A DNA stretch of 64,000 nt from Thermosynechococcus sp. NK55a (GCF_000505665.1 NC_023033.1:2136313-2200312), one strand, 5' to 3'. Positions 1 through 10,267 are shown, counted from the stretch's first letter. Notes: generated by a model from the letters alone, not told the origin. Translations and numbers: made by a program.

Positions 1-610
1 TGCCCGCTGGGCCTGATTACCACCGATGAGCAACCCGCAGTCTTTGAGGACATCACGTCCCTGATTAGGGCTGGCACGATCCAAGCCCTCGAAATCCACA
101 CCCAACCCCAACGTTACAGTGCCTTTAGCGAGCTTTGGCAGCAAGTGCGCCCGTGGGTACGGTATGTGCAGGTACTGGCCATCAGTTGTCCCCAAGGGGA
201 GGGGATAATTGACTATTTGCATTGGATCAATAGGCAGATTCAACCTTTGGAGTGTGCTCTCATTTGGCAGGCCGATGGCCGCCCTATGAGTGGCGATATT
301 GGCGATGGCACAACGCGAGCCACCATTCAATTGGGTCAGGCGATTTTAGGGGCAAATTTACCCGGATTTGTACAGTTGGCGGGCGGCACAAATGGCCATA
401 CGGTTGCTAAACTCAGGGCAATGGGACTATTAGCTCCAGGGGGAATTGCTGGTGTTGCCTATGGTAGTTATGCCCGCAAACGCCTTGCCCCTTTCCACGC
501 GATCGCCGACCAACCCTGGCAAACTGTTCCTGACGTCCTTGCAGCGGCTGTCGCTGAAGCAGCTACCCTTGTTTCTCCGTTGAAATCTGTCCCGTCACTC
601 TCTGTGCCCT

Positions 611-618
<8 letters not shown>
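1..618 (+). CDS. ldpA: LdpA C-terminal part (5' end outside window)
   Basis: The reading frame is open from the first base and reads CPLGLITTDEQPAVFED onward, so the gene begins upstream. About 205 codons are present. The end matches my memory of the C-terminal domain of LdpA, a cyanobacterial iron-sulfur protein that links redox state to the circadian clock; typical features are the GGTNGHTV stretch and the small-residue-rich segment after it. The iron-sulfur cysteines would lie in the missing N-terminal part. The stop codon overlaps the start of ycf45 by 8 bases, so the two are probably co-transcribed and translationally coupled. Recognition is by sequence memory only. Confidence 0.75.
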
Positions 619-2314
<1,696 letters not shown>

Positions 2315-3349
2315 TTAGGGATTTACCAGCGCCTGTAAAAAGGCGCCTATGCGGTCAATGGGCAAAACATGCTGCACACTCCCAAGGGCAATAGCCTCCT
2401 TGGGCATACCAAAAATCACACTGGTGGCTTCATCTTGGGCAATGGTGATTCCGCCAACCTTGGCAATTGCTTGCATCCCCGCTGCGCCATCATCTCCCAT
2501 TCCCGTGAGCAACACCCCAATAACAGCATCGCCATAGTAAGCTGCTAGGGAGCGAAACATTACATTGACAGAGGGACAATATCTTTCGTTGGCAGAAGCG
2601 GGTATCAGGCAAAACTTGCCTCGGCAATCAATTTCTAAACTCAAATGATCTGGTGCAAAATACACGGTTCCAGGTTGGGGCGTTTCACCGGCAGTTGCCA
2701 CAGTAACCTGCAGTTTGGTTTCTTGGGATAGCCAACATATCAGACGGCTGAGAAAGCCAGGACTAATGTGCTGGGTACAGACAATGGGTAGAGGGAAGGT
2801 TGCAGGCAACGACTGCAAGACCTTGGCGATCGCTTGAGGGCCCCCTGTCGAAGCACCAATTCCAACAATAGCTAGGTTTAATGATGAGTGCCCCTTTGGC
2901 AGGGGTGGCGCTGCAACACTTGGAGAACTAAGGGTAGGACGTAGGGAGCGGGTAAACACTTTCACTCCTGCAAGTACTCGAATCTTATTCAGCAGTTGGG
3001 CGCGATCGTAATCGGCTAGCAGACCGCTACTCGGCTTGGGAAACACATCAATTGCACCTGCTTGCAGCAGCTCAAAGACCGTTTCTTCCTCGGCTGTAGC
3101 TACGGTGATCACTAAAATAGGACGCGGGTAACGCGCCATAAGTTGACGGGTTAGCTCTAACCCATCTATTTCTTTCATGTACAGATCCGTGCAGACAACA
3201 TCCGGTTGGCAGGATGGAATTGCAATGAGGGCCTCTTTGCCGTTGGTGGCTACCCCAACAACCTGAATATCCGATGCAGATTGCAACAGTTGCTTAAGAG
3301 TACTCAGGGCAATTGGTGAGTCTTCAACTAAAAACACCCGAATAGTCAT
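2315..3349 (-). CDS. cheB: Chemotaxis response regulator / protein-glutamate methylesterase CheB
   Basis: This is a full-length CheB of 344 residues. The N-terminal receiver has the acidic pair D9/D10 and phospho-acceptor D55 in VCTDLYM. The C-terminal methylesterase domain begins near residue 158 and has the catalytic set: Ser167 in GIGASTGGPQ, His194 in CTQHISPG and Asp286/287 in LTGMGDDGA. CheB removes methyl groups from receptor glutamates and so resets adaptation. It is the last gene of the taxis locus and pairs with the CheR gene at the other end. A gap of almost 500 bases holding a decayed receiver separates it from the upstream receiver gene, so it may have its own promoter. Confidence 0.95.
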   Translation of the reverse strand: MTIRVFLVEDSPIALSTLKQLLQSASDIQVVGVATNGKEALIAIPSCQPDVVCTDLYMKEIDGLELTRQLMARYPRPILVITVATAEEETVFELLQAGAIDVFPKPSSGLLADYDRAQLLNKIRVLAGVKVFTRSLRPTLSSPSVAAPPLPKGHSSLNLAIVGIGASTGGPQAIAKVLQSLPATFPLPIVCTQHISPGFLSRLICWLSQETKLQVTVATAGETPQPGTVYFAPDHLSLEIDCRGKFCLIPASANERYCPSVNVMFRSLAAYYGDAVIGVLLTGMGDDGAAGMQAIAKVGGITIAQDEATSVIFGMPKEAIALGSVQHVLPIDRIGAFLQALVNP

Positions 3350-3459
3350 TGAAGTAGACTTTACACATTCTCATGGGGTCGCAATCTTGGGAGCTTTGCT
3401 GCGGGTGAGCATCTGAGTGTCTCCAGTCTCGGAAGAAATCCAGAACAGTTGGAGAACTG

Positions 3460-3613
3460 CTAACACTGATCATAAGAATTGGATGCGAAAACCACTATTG
3501 GATTATTGGATGGCCTCAATAAATTTAAAGCCCTGTCTTCCTGCCATTTCTAAATCCGCAAAAGTGACATCGGGTTGACTTCGCCCAATTTGAAGACAAT
3601 AGGAGAGTTCTCG
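3460..3613 (-). pseudogene. Remnant of a response-regulator receiver domain
   Basis: In the gap between the two receiver genes, the minus strand reads ELSYCLQIGRSQPDVTFADL and then EMAGRQGFKFIEAIQ before a stop at 3503-3505. After a frame change it reads NPIVVFASNSYDQC to another stop. QPDVTFADLEM is the phospho-acceptor strand of a receiver, and the later piece matches the beta-4 strand. The wording (FIEAIQ..NPIVVFASNSYD) is closer to receivers of LytTR-type regulators than to the flanking CheB receivers, so it is probably not a simple recent duplicate. No start codon, N-terminus or C-terminus survives. Confidence 0.6.
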
Positions 3614-3625
3614 CTAGGAAGAACA

Positions 3626-3733
3626 GTGGCTCTAGCCATTCCACAGCACCCTACTTTTGAGCGAGTCACCCTCACCCCTCTGGCGGTAATCAAGAAACAG
3701 TGGGAAGGGAAGGCTATTGAGTGGCTCTTTTAG
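3626..3733 (+). other. Orphan 35-codon reading frame of unknown origin
   Basis: A GTG-started frame reads VALAIPQHPTFERVTLTPLA and then VIKKQWEGKAIEWLF to a TAG stop. The composition looks like real protein, unlike the surrounding sequence. I do not recognise a family. The frame stays open further upstream (SPNLKTIGEFSLGRT before the GTG), so it may be the tail of a lost gene. It lies on the strand opposite to the taxis genes. Confidence 0.2.
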
Positions 3734-3842
3734 CCTGGTTTGAGTGTCTATTGTTAACTCCACTACTTTTGAGCAACTAAATCACACTCAATCCTAACAC
3801 AGTTTAATAGCTAGCATGGCTATTCTTAAAACCCCTCTTGGA

Positions 3843-4265
3843 TTAGCCTACTTTTTTGCTGGCGAGAACCCGAATCTTAGTAATTAAAGTACTCTTGAGG
3901 CGCTCATAATCTTCTGCTGAACCAGCAGTGGGCTTGGGAAAGAAATCAAGGGCACCCGCCTGCATCAGGTTATAGATATTATCCACATCCGTGGGTTGTA
4001 CGGCGTTACTAATCACTAGTACGGGACGAGGAAATCGCTTCATGACTTCTCTGGTAAATTCTAGGCCGTCCATGCCCGGCATTTGCAGATCAGTACAGAT
4101 GACATCGGGCTGGGTACGTTCAATAACTTCGAGTCCTGCAGCGCCATCCATAGCGGTTCCCACGACCTCTATTTGTTCCGAGGAGCTGATGAGTCGTTGC
4201 AAAATCTCGAGGGCAACTGCCGAGTCTTCAATCAAAACCACTTTAATTTTTTCAATTTTGCTCAT
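3843..4265 (-). CDS. Stand-alone CheB-type receiver (CheY-like response regulator)
   Basis: This 140-residue protein is a receiver domain only. D14 lies in LIEDSAV and the phospho-acceptor D59 in VICTDLQMPGMDG; the switch lysine is in FFPKP. The sequence is closer to the receiver of CheB at 2315-3349 than to a classical CheY: both carry QPDV.CTDL, PRP.LVI and a C-terminal KIRVLA helix that leads into the CheB linker. It therefore looks like a CheB that kept only its receiver, used either as output or as a phosphate sink. Its ATG overlaps the end of the CheA gene by 14 bases, so translation is probably coupled. Confidence 0.88.
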   Translation of the reverse strand: MSKIEKIKVVLIEDSAVALEILQRLISSSEQIEVVGTAMDGAAGLEVIERTQPDVICTDLQMPGMDGLEFTREVMKRFPRPVLVISNAVQPTDVDNIYNLMQAGALDFFPKPTAGSAEDYERLKSTLITKIRVLASKKVG

Positions 4266-6525
4266 GAATCAGTTCCTTAAGGGTATCGAGTAGTAGACTT
4301 TGGTCAAAATTACCTTTGGTCAGGTAAGCATTGGCACCCGCGGCAAGAGCACGCTGGCGATCGCTCGCTCCTGCTAAGGTTGTAACAAGGATAATCGGCA
4401 GGGTTTTATACTCAGGGAGTTGGCGAATTCGCCGGGTCATTTCAATACCGTTTTGCTGCGGCATTTCTACATCCGAGACCACCGCCTGAAAGTGACCTGT
4501 GCGCAATTGTTGAAAACCATCGGCACCATCAACGGCGGTGGCGACCTCATAGCCCGCCCGCTCTAAAATGCGCCGCAGTTGGGTACGAATAGGTAAGGAG
4601 TCTTCAACCAAGAGGATGCGAGGCTTGGTAACCGGCTGGAAAACCCGACTCGTCTGGGCATCAGCAAAGGTGTGCACCAAGGCAATGGGGCGCAATAGGT
4701 GACAAAGTTCACCGTTGTCAAGAAGGGTGACGCCCAAGAGGTGGGGGAGCTGTTGCAGCAGAGGATGGTGGGGTTTAAGCTGCACATTTTGAAAATCCAC
4801 AATTTCGTCAACAATGAGGCCGCGATAGCGATTGCCCTGCTGCAAAATCACACAGGGATAGGGAGGACGTTGGGGTGGTGTCTGTTGTCCCAAGAGAGCC
4901 GCCAACCAAGCAATGGGCACAGGATGATTTTCCCACAGCAGGGTAGGTTCACTGACCTCTGACAAGAACTCCTCTTGTCGTACGAGTAAGCTGGTGACGA
5001 TCGCGTCAATGGGTAAGCCATAGAAATACTTCTGCAACCGTACCACCAAGATGGTCATTGTCCCCCGATTGGCTTGCAGTGTTATTTGGAAACGGCAACC
5101 TTGTCCCGGTGTCGATTGAACTTCAAGGCTACCATTGAGTTCCTCCACATTGGTGCGCACCACATCTAGACCGACCCCGCGTCCCGAGAGAGTACTGACC
5201 TGCTGTCGGGTGGAAAAACCCGGAGTAAAAATTAGTGCCTCAATCTCAGCGGGGCTCATCGCTGCTAATTCTGCTTCTGTATAAAGTCCCCGTTTTAGCG
5301 CTGCTTCCCGGATAGCCGATCGATCAAGGCCACGACCATCATCAATGACTTCAATGACCACTTCATTGCCCTGGCTACGGCCACGAATCCTTAGGGTTCC
5401 TTCGGCAGGTTTCCCCCGTTGCTGCCGTTCAGCGGGAGACTCAATTCCGTGATCAAGGGCATTGCGCACCAAGTGGGTCAAGGGGTCTTTCATCCCCTCA
5501 AGAATCCGCCGATCTACTGTGATTTCGGCACCCTCAATAATTAACCGCACCTGCTTGTTTTGTTCCTTGGCAATATCCCGCACGGCGCGGGGGAGTAGAT
5601 TAAAAATTGTGCTCAAGGGTAAAAATTGGAGGTTTTGAATCTCATGTTTGAGGCCACCCACCACAGCAGTGAGGTGAGCATCATCAACGTTAGCACGAGC
5701 TTGCAATTGTTGCAGGCATTTGCCTAGGGTATCTAGTTGTTGCCGCAAGTGATCGTAGCGCTGCCGCAAAGCAAAGAGTTCCGGATAGGGCTGCAGCAGG
5801 CGTTGACTGTCAAGGGCATGTGCCTGAACTTGCTCCCAGTAACTGAGGGCTTCAGCAATGAGTTCCCGTTGGCGAGCAATCCGCTGCTGGGTGAGACTCA
5901 AGTCACCAATAGTCGTCATTAGGGCATCTAGCTTGTGACTTGCTACCCGCACGCTTTCAATCTGATAGCGATCGTCAGCGGTAGCAGGAGTTTTGGGGTC
6001 AACAGCTTCTTCCTCTAGAGTGGAAGGAAGTGGAACCTCTTGGAACGTTTCATAGGCGGCCAGCAGTGCATCGAGATCGTCGTCACTTCTTGAGGGGCTT
6101 AGTGAGGAAGCACTGGGCTCTGGGGTTCCTAGGGTAGTGTCACTATGTAAAACTTGCATCAGGTCAGCCGCAATATGAAAAGTACTGACATTGGCTGGCT
6201 CTCCAGTGACTGCTTCATGGGCAATTTTTTTGACTGCATCCAGACCACGGTAGAGAACTTCAAACAGATGCGGGCTAGGTTCCAAATTGCCCTGCCGCCA
6301 GTGGCTAAAAATCTCCTCTAGATGGTGAACCAGGGTTTCGGCCTCAGTGACCCCTAGCATTCGCGAGTCGCCCTTGAGGGAGTGGGCTTCCCGCATGAGA
6401 GTTTCAAGGAGAGAGCGATCGTGGGGATTGGTTTCAAGGGCAAGAATTGCAGACTCAATAGCTTGCAGATGGTCGGCACTGGCGATTTGATAGAGCGATC
6501 GCAACTCACTATCTTCAATGTACAT
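4252..6525 (-). CDS. cheA: CheA-type hybrid histidine kinase with C-terminal receiver
   Basis: The domain order is Hpt, dimerisation (P3), HATPase, CheW-like and receiver. The Hpt phospho-acceptor is in REAHSLKGDSRMLG, about residue 48 from the chosen start. P3 reads VRVASHKLDALMTTIGDL. The ATPase has an N-box (HLVRNALDHGIE), a G1 box (DDGRGLD) and a G2 box (GRGVGLDVV). The receiver (about the last 125 residues) has VVSDVEMPQQNG. Such CheA-REC hybrids are typical of cyanobacterial tax and pil loci. The frame extends to 6537 with a TTG, but the ATG at 6523-6525 follows a GGGG stretch and is the better start, 15 bases after the receptor gene. Confidence 0.93.
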   Translation of the reverse strand: MYIEDSELRSLYQIASADHLQAIESAILALETNPHDRSLLETLMREAHSLKGDSRMLGVTEAETLVHHLEEIFSHWRQGNLEPSPHLFEVLYRGLDAVKKIAHEAVTGEPANVSTFHIAADLMQVLHSDTTLGTPEPSASSLSPSRSDDDLDALLAAYETFQEVPLPSTLEEEAVDPKTPATADDRYQIESVRVASHKLDALMTTIGDLSLTQQRIARQRELIAEALSYWEQVQAHALDSQRLLQPYPELFALRQRYDHLRQQLDTLGKCLQQLQARANVDDAHLTAVVGGLKHEIQNLQFLPLSTIFNLLPRAVRDIAKEQNKQVRLIIEGAEITVDRRILEGMKDPLTHLVRNALDHGIESPAERQQRGKPAEGTLRIRGRSQGNEVVIEVIDDGRGLDRSAIREAALKRGLYTEAELAAMSPAEIEALIFTPGFSTRQQVSTLSGRGVGLDVVRTNVEELNGSLEVQSTPGQGCRFQITLQANRGTMTILVVRLQKYFYGLPIDAIVTSLLVRQEEFLSEVSEPTLLWENHPVPIAWLAALLGQQTPPQRPPYPCVILQQGNRYRGLIVDEIVDFQNVQLKPHHPLLQQLPHLLGVTLLDNGELCHLLRPIALVHTFADAQTSRVFQPVTKPRILLVEDSLPIRTQLRRILERAGYEVATAVDGADGFQQLRTGHFQAVVSDVEMPQQNGIEMTRRIRQLPEYKTLPIILVTTLAGASDRQRALAAGANAYLTKGNFDQSLLLDTLKELIHEQN

Positions 6526-6540
6526 GGATGTACACAACCC

Positions 6541-7890
6541 CTAGACTGAGTTTTGCAAAGTTTGTGCAGCTTCCAATAGCTGGTGGGTTGCTGTCTTAAT
6601 TTGGGACATACTCGCAGAGGTTTCCTGCGCAGCTAGATTGATGGCATTCATCGCCGAAATTACCTGTTGCACTCCCACAGCCTGCTGTTTGGAACTGAGG
6701 GCAATTTGTTGGCTGTTTAAATGCACTGCCTCAACGGCACTGGTAATTGTCGTGAAGGTTTCCGAAGTGCTCTGTGCCAATTTAGCACACTCATTACTGG
6801 CCTTCATGCCTTCATCGGTGACCATGACTGTACTGTTCATGGCTGCTTGCACTTCACGAATCAGGTTGGTGATTTTCTCGGCTGATTTTTTGCTTTGATC
6901 CGCCAGTTTGCGAACTTCTTGAGCTACCACAGAAAACCCCTTGCCCTGTTCACCCGCTCGTGCTGCTTCCACTGCTGCATTCAAAGCAAGAATATTGGTC
7001 TGGTTGGCAAGGTCGCTAACCAGTTCAGAAATGGCAGTGACTTGAGTCATTTGCTCACTCAGTTGCATGATCTTCTCAGCGATCATCAGGACATTATCCC
7101 TAAGGGTATTAATCCCATTGACTGTTTGCTGAACCGTTTCTTTGCCATAGTTAGCCAGCTCCATTGCCTGCTTGGCGCCTGCTGCTGAGGCCTGAGCTTG
7201 CTCTGTCGATTGGCGAGAGGAAGCGCCCAATTCTTCCATGGTAGTGGTGGTCTGATTCACTGAAGCAGCCTGTTGGGCAAGCACCTTTTCCTGTTCGTCA
7301 ACTGCCGCAGCAGTTTGACTGGAAGAGGTCGCAATTTGGGTGGATATCCGTGAAAGCAGAGCAAGGGTACCCTTGACAGTGAAAATAACAATAACAATGA
7401 ACAGAATTTGCACAATAAAAAAGATAATCTCAGCAACTTGAACGAAATTACTTGATCTTTTAGCAGCCATTTCGGCGGCCTTAACAGTGTCATCGCTCAG
7501 CTTAAAGAAATCCTCACTGTCTTTAACCAAGCGATCAACATTCACTTTGGGCTGCTGGAGCTGCTCTTTGAGCTTTTGCCACTGCGATTGCAATTGCAGC
7601 ATTAAGTTGCGGAATTCTGGATCTTTGGCAGGGGGAATTCCCATTTCCACATCACCATTGATCAAAGCATTAATTCGGCGATCATTGGAAGCAATAAGTT
7701 CATTGATATTACTGTCTCCAAGGCGCAGTTTCACAATTCGTTGGGTGCCACCACGTACGCGACCTGCCTCGTTAATAATAAGGAAATCGTCCTTAGCACG
7801 GTTAAAGGTAAAGACATAGGCGCCCAAGGCGGATAAGCTCAACAGGGCAATGCCGCCAATCAGGAAATAAAATCGATAGCGAATACGCAT
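6541..7890 (-). CDS. Methyl-accepting chemotaxis protein with P-box sensor domain
   Basis: The 449-residue receptor has two membrane segments, about residues 7-29 and 152-178, enclosing a small periplasmic domain of about 120 residues. The stretch after the first segment, [16 protein letters not shown], resembles the P-box of PilJ and of NarX-type nitrate/nitrite sensors (NLAGxxRMxSQR). The cytoplasmic part is a methyl-accepting coiled coil with the conserved hairpin tip, [20 protein letters not shown]. No clear HAMP domain is visible between membrane and coil. A GAGGG ribosome binding site precedes the ATG. It sits between cheW and cheA, so it is very likely the receptor for this kinase. The ligand is unknown. 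Confidence 0.9.
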   Translation of the reverse strand: MRIRYRFYFLIGGIALLSLSALGAYVFTFNRAKDDFLIINEAGRVRGGTQRIVKLRLGDSNINELIASNDRRINALINGDVEMGIPPAKDPEFRNLMLQLQSQWQKLKEQLQQPKVNVDRLVKDSEDFFKLSDDTVKAAEMAAKRSSNFVQVAEIIFFIVQILFIVIVIFTVKGTLALLSRISTQIATSSSQTAAAVDEQEKVLAQQAASVNQTTTTMEELGASSRQSTEQAQASAAGAKQAMELANYGKETVQQTVNGINTLRDNVLMIAEKIMQLSEQMTQVTAISELVSDLANQTNILALNAAVEAARAGEQGKGFSVVAQEVRKLADQSKKSAEKITNLIREVQAAMNSTVMVTDEGMKASNECAKLAQSTSETFTTITSAVEAVHLNSQQIALSSKQQAVGVQQVISAMNAINLAAQETSASMSQIKTATHQLLEAAQTLQNSV

Positions 7891-7949
7891 GATTAACCCT
7901 CATAAAAACTAGGAAGAGATCAAGTATGACTATAGGTCCATTTTACTTT

Positions 7950-8975
7950 CTAAGCCACCTTGGTTGGGACAATTAATTTGTTTACTAATTGATTGATATT
8001 GAGCAATTTGATAACTCGCCCCTCTTCAATGATAGAACCAACATAGCCGCTGTCATGAACTGCCAAAAAAGAGCTTAACTTAACCTCCTGGGAGAGATAG
8101 CTGATGATTCCCTGTACATCATTCACTAAAACCCCTAGCAACATAGAATTCACTTTGAGGACTACTGCTTTCTTGAGGGGGGCGGGTGATTGGGGTAGCC
8201 GCAGTAGCTCTCGCAGATCGAGTAGGGAAATAACTTCATTCTGAAGAGAGACATGGCCGGCAATGAAGCTTGGTGCTTTTGGGGCTGGAACAAGATGGTT
8301 AACTTCAATAAATTGCTGAATCTCCCCCAGTGGAATGGCAAACTGTTCTCCCTCCAGTGCAAAGACCACTGCCGTCAATGTTCCCCCTAGAGGCTCTTGG
8401 AATGCTACCTGGTGACATAGAGCCTGTTGCCGTTGCCGCAGGAGTGCTCGCTGAACCAAGGTTGCCGTTGGCCAATAGCGGTCGTAGAAGTCGTAGCTGG
8501 GATAGTGTTCTAGTTCTGCTGAAATTCCTTCGGATGTGAGTCTTGCCACCTCCACTGGTGCGCGAATGAGGGTGTCAACATTGATTAAAATCAACACCTC
8601 CTCAGCCACTTGAGCGAGGCCTGCTACAAACGCAGTATTGAGGAGACCAGGATGACCGTAGTCAGGCTCTTGGCGCAGTTCAACAGTGCTCCCTAAAATT
8701 ACATCTTCCACTTGATGAACAACCACCCCCACGCGTAACCCCGTTGCTCTCAGCACAATTACAACGTCAGTCTCTCGACACTGAGGTGGCGTGATCCCTA
8801 GGCGACAGCTTAGATGCATGATGGGAATGAGATCCCCCCGCAGGTTGAGGACTCCAAGAATATCGTTAGGTGCCTCTGGGATAACCGTAAGTTCTGGGAG
8901 ACTAAAAATTTCCTCAACTGTGGATAAGGGGAGCAGGCACTTTAACCCAGCAGTTGTTAGTTGCAAATAGTCCAT
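7950..8975 (-). CDS. cheW: Tandem CheW-domain coupling protein
   Basis: Two CheW domains lie in a row, about residues 1-140 and 195-340. The first reads LLPLSTVEEIFSLPELTVIPEAP and then DILGVLNLRGDLIPIMHL; the second repeats the pattern with FIAGHVSLQNEVISLLDLRELL. CheW couples receptors to CheA. Classic CheW has one domain, so this is a double version. The frame opens with a TTG at 9002, inside the previous gene, but the ATG at 8973-8975 (MDYLQLTTAG) lies 10 bases after the upstream stop and is more likely. The linker between the domains (YPSYDFYDRYWPTATLV) is not recognised. Confidence 0.88.
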   Translation of the reverse strand: MDYLQLTTAGLKCLLPLSTVEEIFSLPELTVIPEAPNDILGVLNLRGDLIPIMHLSCRLGITPPQCRETDVVIVLRATGLRVGVVVHQVEDVILGSTVELRQEPDYGHPGLLNTAFVAGLAQVAEEVLILINVDTLIRAPVEVARLTSEGISAELEHYPSYDFYDRYWPTATLVQRALLRQRQQALCHQVAFQEPLGGTLTAVVFALEGEQFAIPLGEIQQFIEVNHLVPAPKAPSFIAGHVSLQNEVISLLDLRELLRLPQSPAPLKKAVVLKVNSMLLGVLVNDVQGIISYLSQEVKLSSFLAVHDSGYVGSIIEEGRVIKLLNINQLVNKLIVPTKVA

Positions 8976-8985
8976 GGCATGGTAG

Positions 8986-9747
8986 TTAAATAAGTTTCTC
9001 AATTGTACTGAGGAGCAATTCGCGGTCTACAGGCTTCGTGAGATAGGCATTGGTACCAGCCATGTGCCCCCTGGCGCGGTCAATGAGGCCATCCTTAGCT
9101 GTCAGCATGATAACTGGAATGTGCTTAAACTTCTCAATTTTGCGAATTGTGCGGCAAAAATCAAAGCCATCCATTTCTGGCATGGTCACATCTAAGATAA
9201 TCAGGGAAACATCGTGATCATCTAATAAAGAGAGGGCATCTAGCGCATTTGTAGCACTGATGACTTCATAGCGATCGCTAAGGGCACGGCGAATCATGGC
9301 CTGTACAATCGGACTGTCGTCCACCGTTAAAACAACAGGCGACTTGACACAAGTGGCCGCTGTGGTCACAAATCCTAGCAGACCATCCTTAACCCAGTGC
9401 ATATAGAGGGATGCTAAAGCTAAAGAGTCTTTGTAAGTTCCCTCAGCAATGTCAGCAATAGTTCTGTCACCCGTGACCCAAGTCTTGAGATGATGCAGGG
9501 TAGCTTCGTGGTGGATTGCATCTAAGGCCCCTGCATGCACGCAAGGGATGGCTTCTAGGGAAGGAATGGTCGGATAAAACTGTTGCCAAAGATATTTGCG
9601 ACTCTCAATCTGCTGTAAAATGACTTCTGGGTCAATTCCATGACCATCATCGCCGTAGCATAGATCACAACTGGCGTCCGTTTGCAACTGGACAGAGCAA
9701 CTGTAGGGAGCCAAGCGTTCTAAAAGCACCGTTGAGCGTTGAATCAT
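8986..9747 (-). CDS. PatA/PixG-type regulator, C-terminal part with receiver
   Basis: The first 125 residues are the second half of a PATAN-type domain: pairs of helices with LLDxI-like turns such as WVTGDRTIADIAEGTY and a final helix LYMHWVKDGLLGF. The last 120 residues are a receiver with VVLTVDDSP, phospho-acceptor Asp in LIILDVTMPEMDG and the switch lysine in YLTKP. The first half of the domain is in the preceding frame (9744-10121). The two frames meet at a run of eight A on the coding strand, and this ATG overlaps the upstream TGA as ATGA. Together they give about 380 residues, the usual PatA/PixG length. It may be made by frameshifting, by coupled re-initiation as a separate chain, or the break may be an error. 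Confidence 0.85.
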   Translation of the reverse strand: MIQRSTVLLERLAPYSCSVQLQTDASCDLCYGDDGHGIDPEVILQQIESRKYLWQQFYPTIPSLEAIPCVHAGALDAIHHEATLHHLKTWVTGDRTIADIAEGTYKDSLALASLYMHWVKDGLLGFVTTAATCVKSPVVLTVDDSPIVQAMIRRALSDRYEVISATNALDALSLLDDHDVSLIILDVTMPEMDGFDFCRTIRKIEKFKHIPVIMLTAKDGLIDRARGHMAGTNAYLTKPVDRELLLSTIEKLI

Positions 9748-10121
9748 TTTTTTTCAATACTCTCCCAACTCAGTGCTTGTATCCTGATGACTGCTTCTAA
9801 ATGAGAGCGATGGGAGGCATTTTTTGTGCGACTACGGGCATACTCAATCAGGGTGTCCATAAAGGCCACCTTGAGCATTTTCCCTAACAGGTGTAGGAGG
9901 TCGGCAGGGCTAGGAAGATGAGCCTCTACAAAGGTCAATCCGCCCTGGTAGCAGCCAAGATAATACACTAATTGACGTTGTATTTCTGGGATCGTTGCTG
10001 CTACCTTCAAAATACCAGTAAATTCCTGGAATTTAATTGTTTCTAGCAGCTTTGGTAAGGGTAGGACAGCCTCTAAAGACTCACTAGGCCGGTAGACAGT
10101 CATATTTTCAAAAGCCTGCAT
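9744..10121 (-). CDS. PatA/PixG-type regulator, N-terminal part (PATAN domain)
   Basis: This 125-residue frame opens a PATAN-type domain: KFQEFTGILKVAA, then LVYYLGCYQGGLTFVEAH, the strand pattern that starts PatA and PixG proteins. It ends ...LSWESIEKK with TGA, in the middle of the domain. The start is the ATG at 10119-10121, which has a strong AAGGAGG ribosome binding site. A GTG/ATG further upstream would place that site inside the gene. The codons before the stop, gaA AAA AAA, form a perfect -1 slippery heptamer. In the -1 frame, reading passes directly into the receiver-bearing part. This gene is first behind the NtcA-like promoter at 10225-10267. Confidence 0.8.
   Translation of the reverse strand: MQAFENMTVYRPSESLEAVLPLPKLLETIKFQEFTGILKVAATIPEIQRQLVYYLGCYQGGLTFVEAHLPSPADLLHLLGKMLKVAFMDTLIEYARSRTKNASHRSHLEAVIRIQALSWESIEKK
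9747..9754 (-). promoter_or_regulatory. A8 run: possible -1 frameshift or slippage site in patA-like gene
   Basis: On the coding strand eight A follow the G of the GAA codon and run into the ATG of the second frame. In the first frame they are read as gaA AAA AAA TGA. Both Lys tRNAs can re-pair perfectly after a -1 slip, which joins IEKK to MIQR. One extra A added by polymerase slippage would give the same fusion. A possible stimulating structure was not identified. Confidence 0.45.
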
Positions 10122-10224
10122 GGCCCCTCCTTGTGAACACAATGGATACTTGTCAGAAGTAAAAATTTAGTCCCCCACCCTGCTGCTCAGAATAGCTGAT
10201 TAGCAGATTGATTTGGCTAGGTCA

Positions 10225-10267
10225 ATCTTAAGGCAAGTATTCATGAGGTGAGTGTATTGAAAGTTAC
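10225..10267 (-). promoter_or_regulatory. NtcA-type promoter before the taxis operon
   Basis: On the minus strand GTAACTTTCAATAC (10254-10267) is an exact GTAN8TAC box. TAAGAT (10225-10230) fits TAN3T and begins 23 bases downstream, the spacing known for NtcA-activated class II promoters. Transcription would start near 10218, about 95 bases before the patA-like ATG. This is a sequence match only. Confidence 0.55.
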
